This document shows positions 1 through 7,266 of a DNA stretch of 64,000 nt, piece after piece. A program made the position numbers and the translations under genes. The DNA comes from Arthrobacter sp. ov118 (GTDB lineage Bacteria; Actinomycetota; Actinomycetes; Actinomycetales; Micrococcaceae): assembly GCF_900116495.1 (NCBI RefSeq), contig NZ_FPAY01000014.1, forward strand, positions 1 through 64,000, written 5' to 3'. The notes beneath the pieces are model-generated. The model was not told the origin of the DNA and ran no database searches. It saw nothing but the letters and a program-made list of their open reading frames with translations. Within the stretch, counting starts at the first letter, position 1. Every line of letters begins with the position of its first letter.

Positions 1-907
1 ACCCGCCGTCAAAGGGCGTGGTCTCGGCGGGAAGCGAGTTCTCCTCGAAGAAGCGGAAGAGGATGTCCTCGACCGCCTTCGACCCGTCCGGCCCGGCGTG
101 GCCGAAGTCCGTGCCGTCCCCGTCGTGGACAGACCGCACCCCGTTGGGCGAGGCCGCCATGTCCACATTCAGATTCGCCGCGGTCTGGCCCTTCTCGGCC
201 GCGCTGAGTTCGTCGACGTAATGCTGGGACCCGTAGAGCCCGTCCTCTTCCCCACCCCAGAACGCAAACCGGACCCGGTTGGCCGGCGCGATCCCGGCCT
301 CCTTCATCCACCGGGCGGTCTCCAGGACCGCCGCGACGCCGCTGGCATTGTCATTGATCCCCGGCCCCTCACGTACCGAATCCAGGTGCGCGCCCACCAC
401 CACCGTGTGCCCGGCGCTGCCCCCGGTGTCGGCCAGGATGTTGAACGACTCCACCTGCTGCCGGCGCCGGCCCTCCCGTTCAAAGCTGAAGGTCTGCCGG
501 ACCGGCGAGTACCCGGCCGCACGCAGCTGCTCCTCGACGTAGCGGGCCGACTCCTCATACCCGGACGTGCCCGAAGCCCGGTTCCCGTCATTGGCATCGG
601 CCACCCGCTGCAGCGCCTCCATGTGGGCCGCCACATCCCGGGACCTGAACGCCTCCAGCACCGACCGCGCATCCACAGGACTCGCAGGATTGAGCTGCTG
701 GGCAGCCGCACGGGAAGGGGCGGTGCTGGGACTGGCGGAGTTAGCGCGGGGAGGCACGGCAGCGCTGGGGCTGGCGGACGGGTCGGAGTTGCTCCTCGCG
801 CTGGTGGGCGGGGAACCAGCCGCGCTCGTCTCTGAGGTGCAGGCCGAGGTCGAGAGCAGCAGGACGGCGACGAACGGGGGAAGGACGAGCTTGCGCAGGG
901 TGATCAT
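1..907 (-). CDS. M28 family metallo-aminopeptidase, lipoprotein (partial, C-terminus off left edge)
   Basis: This is the N-terminal part of a secreted zinc aminopeptidase of the M28 (Streptomyces griseus aminopeptidase-like) family; the C-terminus lies beyond the left edge. From ATG at 907 there is a short basic start, a hydrophobic core and a lipobox-like LSTSAC ending at Cys23, so the mature enzyme is probably lipid-anchored outside the membrane. A Ser/Pro/Ala-rich linker follows. The catalytic domain shows the M28 zinc-ligand segment AHLDSVREGPGINDNASG, the general-base segment GGEEDGLYGS, then NVDM, and close to the edge FFEENSLPAETTPFDG, which is typical of the family. Its job is probably the release of N-terminal amino acids from extracellular peptides. 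The frame is open throughout the visible part. The family is clear; the substrate is not. Confidence 0.9.
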   Translation of the reverse strand, partial: MITLRKLVLPPFVAVLLLSTSACTSETSAAGSPPTSARSNSDPSASPSAAVPPRANSASPSTAPSRAAAQQLNPASPVDARSVLEAFRSRDVAAHMEALQRVADANDGNRASGTSGYEESARYVEEQLRAAGYSPVRQTFSFEREGRRRQQVESFNILADTGGSAGHTVVVGAHLDSVREGPGINDNASGVAAVLETARWMKEAGIAPANRVRFAFWGGEEDGLYGSQHYVDELSAAEKGQTAANLNVDMAASPNGVRSVHDGDGTDFGHAGPDGSKAVEDILFRFFEENSLPAETTPFDGG

Positions 908-1092
908 GCCGAAGAGCCCCCATCAGTATTCGGTCCCAGTTCGCTTGCTTCAGGCCGAAAGGTCAAGACGCTCGCCACTGATGCTCCAGTAAGTCGCGGC
1001 CACCGTCGCCCGGCAAATACTCCTATCAGGTCGAACTATTGTCGGCCCTTCGGCTGTCACTCCAATAGGAGCTGTTCCTGTGAATCAGCTGT

Positions 1093-1470
1093 GGAAATGT
1101 CCTGCGGCTCCGCCAGGCGGCACCCGGCCCGCGGGACACGTCCTCCGCGTGCGCCCAGGGATGGACATATGCCCACTATGTCCATCCCTCAGCCGCGCCG
1201 GGGCACATGTTCCCTCCCGGCGGGGGACATGTCCACTCGGGGCGGGGTGCGCAGGACATGCTCCGGGCCGGGCGGCAGTGGAGGGCATGTCCCGTGGAGG
1301 ATCTGGAGTTCACGTGCGGGACATGTCCTCCGCGTGCGCCCAGGGATGCACATATGCCCACTATGTCCATCCCTGCGACGCGCCGGGGCACATGTTCCCT
1401 CCCGGCGCGGCAAGTGTCCTTTCCGAACCGGGGACATGTCCACTCAGGGCAAGGGGTGCGGGACATGTCC
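1093..1470 (+). repeat. Palindrome array A (GGACATGTCC family, 29/40/22-bp steps)
   Basis: Noncoding stretch with repeated copies of the palindrome GGACATGTCC, exact at 1225, 1319, 1432 and 1461 and degenerate at 1093, 1134, 1163, 1203, 1254, 1283, 1348, 1388 and 1410 (first base of each 10-mer). Steps between copies are 41, 29, 40, 22, 29, 29, 36, 29, 40, 22, 22 and 29 bp. A block of about 90 bp (1131-1222) recurs almost unchanged at 1317-1408. The copy at 1163 belongs to a larger inverted repeat, GGACATA-N7-TATGTCC. The steps are not multiples of three, so the long open frames here are not genes. Bases 908-1092 before it hold a promoter-like pair TTGTCG (1039-1044) / CAATAG (1063-1068) pointing into the array, and an inverted pair CTCCTAT (1020-1026) / ATAGGAG (1065-1071). 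Confidence 0.85.
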
Positions 1471-1563
1471 ACTGGTGCCGGGCAGTATGGCCTCGCTTCC
1501 GGGGGCTTTTGGGCTCCGCCACGCGCAACGAACCACAAAGCCCTGGGTTGGCAGGGCCGGCCC

Positions 1564-1569
1564 TAGAAT
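1564..1569 (+). promoter_or_regulatory. -10 box TAGAAT for a leaderless transcript
   Basis: TAGAAT is a near-consensus -10 box ending 7 nt before ATG 1577. That distance places the transcription start at the start codon itself, a leaderless arrangement that is common in Actinobacteria. No convincing -35 element is visible. Confidence 0.5.
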
Positions 1570-1576
1570 GGTCACG

Positions 1577-1996
1577 ATGATGCCAGGACAGATAGCAGCT
1601 GCTGATGGGAAGAACGTGCTGAGCATCAGCGCGGGCATCATCAAATCCTTCTGGGTTCCCGGCTCCTTTGTTGACGTCGACGACGCCAAGGACGCCATGT
1701 GCGCCGTGGAAGAGATCAGCGGGGGAACCCCGATGCCGATGCTCTCCGAGATGACCGACGTGGAGATCAGCGCGGCCGCCAGGTATGAGTTCGCTCAGAC
1801 AAAAGGGGTCTTGGCGATCGCCGTGCTGGGATCCAGCACTGTGGATCGTGTTATCGCTGCAGCCATGAAGCGGCACACCCGCTATCCGCACGAGTTCTTC
1901 ACTTCCAGGGACGCCGCCCTGGCCTGGCTGGACCAATTCACTGCCGCCGGCAGCCAGCAAGGTGGGCGCGCCGACGGGCTTTCCGCCCTGGCATGA
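1577..1996 (+). CDS. DUF7793-like / STAS-like hypothetical protein
   Basis: Protein of 139 aa with the pattern of a small conserved actinobacterial family (DUF7793, STAS-like fold). The core runs from DGKNVLSISAGIIKSFWVPG through FVDVDDAKDAMCAVEEISGG and the C-terminal RYPHEFFTSRDAALAWL. That last motif resembles the end of STAS/SpoIIAA-like proteins of this type. There is no membrane segment or catalytic motif. The start was chosen at ATG 1577 because TAGAAT ends 7 nt upstream; ATG 1568 and ATG 1580 are in-frame alternatives. It stands alone just downstream of palindrome array A. Function unknown; the family assignment is from memory of the motif and is moderately sure. Confidence 0.7.
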   Translation: MMPGQIAAADGKNVLSISAGIIKSFWVPGSFVDVDDAKDAMCAVEEISGGTPMPMLSEMTDVEISAAARYEFAQTKGVLAIAVLGSSTVDRVIAAAMKRHTRYPHEFFTSRDAALAWLDQFTAAGSQQGGRADGLSALA

Positions 1997-2150
1997 CGAC
2001 GGCGGCCTGCCCGGGCTTTGTGCGCTCCCTCCGGGTTCGATTGTCCATACGCCGAAGCCGGGCAGCGCAGAGACGGGCTCTCCGCGCAGCCCAGCCGGTG
2101 ACAGACCCGGGCGGTCCGGCGGTTTCCCGGAAGGCCGGCGCTGCCCCGGA

Positions 2151-3014
2151 CTAAAGAGCCGACACTGCGGCGCGGATGGCGTCGGTCATCGGCGTGGTGG
2201 GCCGGCCAAGGAGCCCGCTGAGGTGCGCGGTGGTGACGTGCAGATCGCCGCGGGCAATCCCGAGGTCCGAGTCCGCCAGGATGTCCGCGAAGTCCTGGGG
2301 CACACCGAAGCCTGCCAGCATTGCGGCGTACTCGGCCGCGGGCAGGTCCTGGTAGCTGATGGGCCGGTTGGCCGCGGCGCTGATCCCCCCGGCCAGCTCG
2401 GTCATGGTGAATGCCTCGTCGCCGCCGAGTTCGTAGACCTTGCCGGCCTGGCCGTCGGCCACGAGCACGGCGGCGGCGGCCTCTGCATAGTCCGCGCGGG
2501 TGGCCGCGCTGATCTTGCCGTCGCCTGCGCTGCCGGCCAGGGCACCCTGGGCGAGAGTGGCAGGCAGCTGCTCGGTGTAGTTCTCCAGGTACCAGCCGTT
2601 GCGCAGGAGTGCGAACGGGACGCCGGACTCCTCGAGGAGGGCCTCGGTGGCCTGGTGCTCGGCGGCCAGCTTCATGCCGGTGGTGTCCGCGTTCGCGATG
2701 CTGGTGTACGCGATCAGGTCCACGCCCTCGGCACTGGCGGCCTCGATCACGGTCCGGTGCTGCTCCACACGCTGGCCGACCGCGCTGGAGGAAATCAGCA
2801 GGACCCTGTCCGCGCCCCTAAGCGCCTCGGCGACCGTCGCGGCGTCGTCGTAGTCCATGGCTTTGACCTGGACCCCGCGGCTGGCGAAGTCAGCCAGCTT
2901 CTCGGTGGAGCGTCCGACGGCGACAATTTGGTGGGCGGGTACGCCGCGCTGCAGGAGGGCGGCGATGACGTGGCGGCCCAGCTGGCCGGTGGCTCCGGTG
3001 ATGACGATGCTCAT
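2151..3014 (-). CDS. qorB: NAD(P)H:quinone oxidoreductase type 2 (NmrA-like SDR)
   Basis: Atypical short-chain reductase of 287 aa that probably reduces quinones with NADPH in the cytoplasm, protecting against quinone/redox stress. The N-terminal Rossmann motif ITGATGQLGRHV is followed by the NADPH-recognising strand VAVGRSTEKL. The segment LLRNGWYLENY is a hallmark of the QorB/YtfG branch of NmrA-like proteins. Start ATG 3014 leaves a divergent promoter region of about 100 bp facing an HxlR regulator at 3117. That is the arrangement of the qor2-qorR pair in Corynebacterium, so control by the neighbour is likely. The exact quinone substrate cannot be read from sequence. Confidence 0.85.
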   Translation of the reverse strand: MSIVITGATGQLGRHVIAALLQRGVPAHQIVAVGRSTEKLADFASRGVQVKAMDYDDAATVAEALRGADRVLLISSSAVGQRVEQHRTVIEAASAEGVDLIAYTSIANADTTGMKLAAEHQATEALLEESGVPFALLRNGWYLENYTEQLPATLAQGALAGSAGDGKISAATRADYAEAAAAVLVADGQAGKVYELGGDEAFTMTELAGGISAAANRPISYQDLPAAEYAAMLAGFGVPQDFADILADSDLGIARGDLHVTTAHLSGLLGRPTTPMTDAIRAAVSAL

Positions 3015-3088
3015 GGGAAGTCCTTTCAGGTTTTCTTGCTCTTCCGCAAGGGACAACAAGGCCACCTGTGCAGAACTTCCCTGTGGAG

Positions 3089-3113
3089 AGTACGCACTTT
3101 GAAGTAAGGTACT
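3089..3113. promoter_or_regulatory. Candidate HxlR/QorR operator
   Basis: Perfect 5-bp inverted repeat AGTAC (3089-3093) / GTACT (3109-3113) with a 15-nt spacer, in the divergent qorB/HxlR intergenic region and directly ahead of the regulator start at 3117. HxlR-family repressors bind this kind of dyad in their own divergent promoters. Assignment is by position and symmetry only. Confidence 0.4.
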
Positions 3114-3116
3114 GAT

Positions 3117-3494
3117 ATGAAGGTTAGTGCCGGACTGCCCCGCGGCTCCGCCGCCGTGACCGGCGCCGTTTTTCCTGCCGGCTGCCCCAGCAGGGTGGTG
3201 CTGGACCACGTCACCAGCAAGTGGGGAGTCCTGATCCTGGTTGCCCTGGACGACGGCGAGCAGCGCTGGAGCGATCTTCGGCGCCGGGCCGATGGCATCA
3301 GTGAAAAGATGCTGGCCCAGACGCTCAAGGTCCTGGAACGTGACGGGCTGGTTCACCGCGAGGCGCAACCCAGTATTCCGCCACGCGTGGACTACAGCCT
3401 GACGCCGCGCGGACGGGAACTGACGGCACACCTGCTCCCGCTCTTCGGCTGGGTTGTGGAGAATGCCGACGAGATCATGGACGGCCAGCGCTGA
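3117..3494 (+). CDS. HxlR/QorR-family transcriptional regulator
   Basis: Winged-helix regulator of 125 aa. The HxlR signature is complete: CPSRVVLDHVTSKWGVLIL, then ALDDGEQRWSDLRRRADGIS (recognition region), EKMLAQTLKVLERDGLVHR and RVDYSLTPRGREL. Cys23 is at the position of the redox-sensing cysteine in QorR and related MarR-like sensors. It is the only cysteine, so sensing would need an intermolecular disulfide. It faces qorB across a short shared promoter and is very likely its thiol-responsive repressor. The inducer (diamide, quinone or hypochlorite type) is inference. Confidence 0.9.
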   Translation: MKVSAGLPRGSAAVTGAVFPAGCPSRVVLDHVTSKWGVLILVALDDGEQRWSDLRRRADGISEKMLAQTLKVLERDGLVHREAQPSIPPRVDYSLTPRGRELTAHLLPLFGWVVENADEIMDGQR

Positions 3495-3617
3495 GGTCCT
3501 GGTTCACCCGGCTCCGGTAACCCGGAGCCGGTCAACCGGCTCCCTCAAGAGGCGGGCAGGTGAAGCTGGCCGCGAGGATGTGCCCTGTGGGTGCTGTGCC
3601 CTGTGGGGGGCTGTGCC

Positions 3618-3938
3618 CTACTGCCCCGGGGGCCGGTAGGACGGCGTTTTCTTGGCTGCCTCGTCGATGTCCTCCGGCGTCAGGAGCGGCTTCAAGTGCA
3701 GGTTCACGGTCCCGGTGGAATTGATCATGAGCGACAGGGCGGCGGCATTGGCCTGGTCGGGGATGTCGAAGACGCCCAGGACGTCGGTGTCCCCGAAGGC
3801 GTAGTAGAAGCTATCGAGCGATCCGCCCACCGACTTAAGGGCCTCAACAACCGCATCGCGGCGTTTGGTGCCGCCCTCGCGCATGAGGCCCTTGATTCCG
3901 TCGCCAACATAGTTCGCTTCGAACAGATACTTGGTCAT
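3618..3938 (-). CDS. GYD domain-containing protein
   Basis: Protein of 106 aa of the GYD family (ferredoxin-like alpha/beta fold, function undefined). The N-terminal MTKYLFEANYVGDGIKGL and central FYYAFGDTDVLGVFDIPD follow the family pattern, with GDTD replacing the GxYD core. ATG 3938 is chosen because upstream sequence reads as Arg/Pro-rich noncoding DNA. The gene is monocistronic. GYD proteins are usually expressed under stress or starvation; no ligand is known to me. Confidence 0.85.
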   Translation of the reverse strand: MTKYLFEANYVGDGIKGLMREGGTKRRDAVVEALKSVGGSLDSFYYAFGDTDVLGVFDIPDQANAAALSLMINSTGTVNLHLKPLLTPEDIDEAAKKTPSYRPPGQ

Positions 3939-4192
3939 GGCTTTTCCTATCCTGTGACGCCCGGGGCGCAGGTCCGCCGGGCGTGGCCGATACGTACTGA
4001 TGGAAAGGTCCGGGGCCGGCACCCAGCATGGGGCTCCGCCCACATGCTAGGCCTTCCGCTCCACCGTTACAACGGTTTCTTGACGGGCCCCCGCGTCTCG
4101 GCCCGGCCCGGGCAATCCGGCCCTACCCCGACCAGACGGACAAGAAGATAATCGGCCGTATCAACCCCGTACAGAGCATGGAGGTGGCCGAC

Positions 4193-4507
4193 GTGTCGGT
4201 TTATACGCTTGGAATCTGGCTGGTGCATCCCGGGCGCGAGAATGATTTCGTGCAGGCCTGGCGCGACTTGGCCAGGAAAACCAAGGAAGACTTCCCCAAC
4301 GGCAAAGCCGTGTTGATGCACGACCGGGACGTCAAGAACCGGTTCATCAGCACCGGACCATGGGAATCCCTGGAACAGGTCGAGCAGTGGCGGGCATCGG
4401 ACGTGTTCACCCAAAGCGTCGAGGCCATGAAGGACCTGCTGGAGCATTTCGAGGCGCGGACGCTGGACGAGGCCGCCAGTATCGGCTGGGACGCCAGCGA
4501 CATGTAA
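4193..4507 (+). CDS. ABM-fold (antibiotic biosynthesis monooxygenase-like) protein
   Basis: Protein of 104 aa with a dimeric alpha/beta-barrel (ABM) fold. Visible features are YTLGIWLVHPGRENDFVQAW near the start and a Trp-containing WESLEQVEQWRASDVFTQSV segment typical of the fold. GTG 4193 is preferred over ATG 4178 because GGAGGT at 4180-4185 lies 7 nt before GTG. Family members range from heme-degrading enzymes to quinone monooxygenases and many have no known reaction, so no substrate is claimed. Confidence 0.75.
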   Translation: MSVYTLGIWLVHPGRENDFVQAWRDLARKTKEDFPNGKAVLMHDRDVKNRFISTGPWESLEQVEQWRASDVFTQSVEAMKDLLEHFEARTLDEAASIGWDASDM

Positions 4508-4545
4508 ACCTGCGGCGGCCCTGCCCGCGGGACCATCCCGTCCGG

Positions 4546-5148
4546 CTATTCGGACTCCAGCGCCTCCAGCACGGCCGGCAACAGGACCGTGTTCCTGGCC
4601 CAGACCGGGTCGAAGATTTCCACGTACCAGGCGTCCGCCAGGACGAGGGCCAGGGTCTCGTTGGACTCGGCCGCCCAGTCCTTCAGCTGGTCTTCATTCA
4701 CCGGTCCTTCGCTGCTGCCCAGCACGGTGACGACGGCGTCATCCTGCACGGTTACCGGGATGGAAGCACTACTCGCCTCGCCGGGGGCATGGGCGACGGT
4801 CACAAGGCCGGAACGGGTGGACAGCTCCAGGAGCGCCGACGCCGTCTCCGGGCTGCAAAAGGCCGTCACGTAAGCCCGTTGCGCGAGACCGTCGACCTGC
4901 ACGCCCGGCTGGGATTCCTTGGTGAAGAGCCCGTTGCGGTTGAGCCGGGCCAGCTGCCCGGCGATGGCGGTCGTCTCGTCGTCGAACCCGGGCGCGAAGG
5001 TGCCCGGCTGGTACTGGCTTCTGCCCTCCAGCCAGCGGGCTGTGAGCTCGCCCGCCGCCGCAATGGTGGTGGCCTGCCGCCAGACTTCACGGTCGGCGAG
5101 GAGCCGGCCGAAGCCGTCACGCTCTGTGGTAAATCTGGCCTCCGACAT
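4546..5148 (-). CDS. Hypothetical protein, DUF6919-like
   Basis: Soluble 200-aa protein without signal peptide. The pattern GELTARWLEGRSQYQPGTFAP followed by ARLNRNGLFTKESQPGVQVDG resembles the DUF6919 family seen in Streptomyces and Arthrobacter (conserved 'ALNRAGFVTxxSQPG' block); this is a tentative match. The C-terminal half includes WYVEIFDPVWARNTVLLPAV. It begins immediately after the stop codon of the upstream cyclase-like gene at 5149, so the two are co-transcribed and translationally coupled. Function unknown. Confidence 0.6.
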   Translation of the reverse strand: MSEARFTTERDGFGRLLADREVWRQATTIAAAGELTARWLEGRSQYQPGTFAPGFDDETTAIAGQLARLNRNGLFTKESQPGVQVDGLAQRAYVTAFCSPETASALLELSTRSGLVTVAHAPGEASSASIPVTVQDDAVVTVLGSSEGPVNEDQLKDWAAESNETLALVLADAWYVEIFDPVWARNTVLLPAVLEALESE

Positions 5149-5715
5149 TCAGGCCTCCTTTACTGCCGGCTGGACAACGGGGGCCCGGACCGCTGTGGAG
5201 CGGGCTGCTACGGGCTCGGGCGCCGACTGCCCCTGCGCGGTGTGGTGCTGCAGCAGCATGGCGAACCGTTCGCAGCTGGCCCGGAGCGCCTCCAGTTCCC
5301 GGGGACCGTAGTCCCCGATGATCGCGGTGATCCGTTCGGCGAGGTAGTCGTCGTCGAGCTCGAAATAGTGGTTCAGCGTGACCTCGCTGAGCCCGTCCGC
5401 CGAGCGGATCTCCCAGGCTCCGCCGAGCAGCCGGAGCGGGGGTTCGAGGTCCAGCTGCTGGAATTCGGCACGGAGCCCGGGCGCATCGAAGACACGCCAG
5501 CAGTGGCTGGAGCTCAGCGAACCGTTGGAAACCACCGAGGTCCGCAGCTCATGGCCCGAATCGTCGCCAGTGACACGCTCGGCATAGACGGTCAGGCCGT
5601 CGAGGTAGGGCCAGTGCGAGGAATCCCGCAGCATGCTGAAGATCAGCTCCGCCGGGGCGTCGATGCTGATCCGGTGCGTTGTCCGGCGCGTAGTCTCTTG
5701 CGTGGTCACTGACAA
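5149..5715 (-). CDS. SRPBCC / polyketide cyclase-like protein
   Basis: Protein of 188 aa with the START-like (SRPBCC) ligand-binding fold: IDAPAELIFSMLRDSSHWPY at the N-terminus, a central strand with SHCWRVFDAPG, and a C-terminal helix (YGPRELEALRASCERFAMLL). Such proteins bind hydrophobic ligands or act as aromatases/cyclases. TTG 5715 was chosen because AGGAGG lies 7 nt upstream; GTG 5709 is an alternative with a longer spacer. It is directly followed by the 4546-5148 gene. No polyketide synthase is nearby, so an antibiotic role is not implied. Confidence 0.7.
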   Translation of the reverse strand: MSVTTQETTRRTTHRISIDAPAELIFSMLRDSSHWPYLDGLTVYAERVTGDDSGHELRTSVVSNGSLSSSHCWRVFDAPGLRAEFQQLDLEPPLRLLGGAWEIRSADGLSEVTLNHYFELDDDYLAERITAIIGDYGPRELEALRASCERFAMLLQHHTAQGQSAPEPVAARSTAVRAPVVQPAVKEA

Positions 5716-5899
5716 GTCCACCCCTCCTGTGTCGTGCTGCCTTTCTATGCAGGCTAGGCCAGTGGCGGGCTGGCGTGAACAATTTCGTCCCGCCGCGTCA
5801 TGCGGTGCAACCTGCGGTAACACTTGGCCTCCGCAGGTCACGTGCGCACTGTCCGCATTAAGCGCGGTTACCCCTTGTCTCCCTGAGTTTCACGGCACT

Positions 5900-5928
5900 T
5901 TGACCGCCCTTCGCGTGGCCCGGATAGT
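5900..5928 (+). promoter_or_regulatory. Sigma-70 type promoter of the binding-protein gene
   Basis: TTGACC (5900-5905) and GATAGT (5923-5928) are separated by 17 nt, the optimal spacing for the housekeeping sigma factor, and sit about 40 bp upstream of ATG 5971. Confidence 0.55.
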
Positions 5929-5970
5929 TGCTGGCACAGCATCACATCCGAGCATCTTCGAGGGGTAAAC

Positions 5971-6948
5971 ATGTCCAGTCTTTCATTCAAATCCGGCGTC
6001 ACCGTGGCGTTGGCCGCCACCACACTCCTGGGTCTGGCGGCGTGCTCCGACCCCGGTGCCGCCGCCGCCAGCGGCACCACGGCGGCGCCGTCGTCGGGGG
6101 TCAAGCAGTTCAACCTCTCGCCCCAGCAGGACCGGATTCCGGCCGCAGAAGACGCAGCGGCGGCCGCACTGGTCCCGGACGCCGTCAAAAAGGACGGAAA
6201 GCTGACCGTGGCGGTGAGCCCGTTCGCCGCCCCGTTGGCCGTGTACGCCACCGACAACAAGACGCCGGTCGGCAACGAGGTGGACCTCGCCGTCGCCCTC
6301 GCCCAGACCCTGGGCCTCGAGGCGGACATTGTCCCGACCGCGTGGGCTGACTGGCCGCTCGGCGTCGACTCCGGCAAGTACGAGGCCGTGCTCTCCAACG
6401 TCACGGTCACGGAGGAGCGCAAGCTTAAGTTCGACTTCGCCAGCTACCGCGAGGACAAGCTGGGCTTCTACGCCAAGGCCGACAGCAACATCACGAAGGT
6501 CGAATCTGCACTGGACGTCGCGGGCAAGCGCGTGATCGTCGGCTCCGGCACGAACCAGGAAGCGATCCTGCTGCGCTGGGACGAAGAGAACAAAAAGAAC
6601 GGGCTCGCGCCTGTGGAGTTCCAGTATTTCGACGACGACTCCGCCTCCCAGCTGGCCATCCAGTCCGGCCGCGCGGACCTCACCTTCGGCCCGAACGCCA
6701 CGGCGGCCTACAAGGCGGCCACCGATACCAAGACCAAGCTGGTGGGTCTGGTGGACGGCGGCTGGCCGCTGAAGGCCAGCATCGCGGTCACCACCAAGAA
6801 GGGCAACGGCCTTGCCGCCGCAGCCCAGGCGGGAGTGAACCACCTGATCCAGGACGGCAGCTACGCCAAGATCCTGGACCGCTGGGGCCTGGGCGCCGAG
6901 GCCGTCACCAGGTCCGAGCTCAACCCGGCGGGCCTGCCGAAGAAGTAG
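5971..6948 (+). CDS. Amino-acid-type ABC transporter substrate-binding lipoprotein
   Basis: Periplasmic-type binding protein of 325 aa, family 3 (polar amino acid binding). A signal peptide ends in lipobox LAAC with Cys25. The core carries GNEVDLAVALAQTLGLE, VTVTEERKLKFDFASYRED and KRVIVGSGTNQEAI, as expected for this fold. It is a clear paralog of the binding protein at 11922-12950 (shared SDPGAAAA start of the mature chain, similar length and motif order). It has its own promoter but no permease beside it, so it probably feeds the transporter encoded at 12959-14916. The ligand is unknown; a sulfur-containing amino acid is suggested by context. Confidence 0.9.
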   Translation: MSSLSFKSGVTVALAATTLLGLAACSDPGAAAASGTTAAPSSGVKQFNLSPQQDRIPAAEDAAAAALVPDAVKKDGKLTVAVSPFAAPLAVYATDNKTPVGNEVDLAVALAQTLGLEADIVPTAWADWPLGVDSGKYEAVLSNVTVTEERKLKFDFASYREDKLGFYAKADSNITKVESALDVAGKRVIVGSGTNQEAILLRWDEENKKNGLAPVEFQYFDDDSASQLAIQSGRADLTFGPNATAAYKAATDTKTKLVGLVDGGWPLKASIAVTTKKGNGLAAAAQAGVNHLIQDGSYAKILDRWGLGAEAVTRSELNPAGLPKK

Positions 6949-7053
6949 CCCGCCGAAGGCAGAAGCCGCACAAACGGAAACACAGGACAGGGAAATCCCC
7001 GCCGGATAAGGTTCCGGCGGGGATTTCCCTGTCTAACCGCCAACGCTGAAACA

Positions 7054-7116
7054 CAACGCGGGGTCAGATCGCGCCCATCCAGGAGGAGTTATTGGGCGCG
7101 GAGTGACCCCGCGTTG
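7054..7116. repeat. REP-like hairpin element (copy 1)
   Basis: 13-bp perfect arms (7054-7066 and 7104-7116) containing CGCGGGGTCA and its complement, with an inner pair GCGCCCA (7071-7077) / TGGGCGC (7093-7099). A related element with 23-bp perfect arms sits at 55394-55454. It lies between the convergent gene ends at 6948 and 7132/7267 and could end transcription from both sides, although no U-tract follows. The rest of the 6949-7266 gap holds only a 12-bp tandem (CGTGACCTGTGC) inside a possible small ORF. Confidence 0.75.
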
Positions 7117-7131
7117 CTGTGGCGGTTGTGG

Positions 7132-7263
7132 TTAGTGGAGCTGCTCCCAGACCGTGAGCTGCAGCCGGACGGTGTCGGCCGTGCCGTGACCTGTGCCGTG
7201 ACCTGTGCCGTGCTCGCTGTCCTGCTTTGTGCCTTGCCCCGTGGCGGGCCCGGCGTCGGCCAT
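7132..7263 (-). CDS. Possible small His/Gly/Thr-rich protein (43 aa)
   Basis: Short frame starting ATG 7263, only 3 nt after the stop codon of the monooxygenase gene at 7267. It reads MADAGPATGQGTKQDSEH, then a threefold HGTG-type repeat made by a 12-bp tandem, then TVRLQLTVWEQLH and TAA at 7132. Position as the last cistron of the operon and placement before the hairpin favour a real gene. Weak ribosome-binding sequence and low complexity argue against it. The histidine cluster could bind a metal, which is speculation. Confidence 0.25.
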   Translation of the reverse strand: MADAGPATGQGTKQDSEHGTGHGTGHGTADTVRLQLTVWEQLH

Positions 7264-7266
7264 CGC

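Noticed and set aside
1093..1470. CRISPR array
   Set aside because: The repeat is a 10-bp palindrome with uneven steps and related spacers; no cas genes in the window.
1080..1576. Several open frames with repeated GTCP/GHVP/DMS peptides in array A, and similar ones in B and C
   Set aside because: They arise in all frames from the palindrome array; step sizes are not multiples of three, so no frame is conserved.
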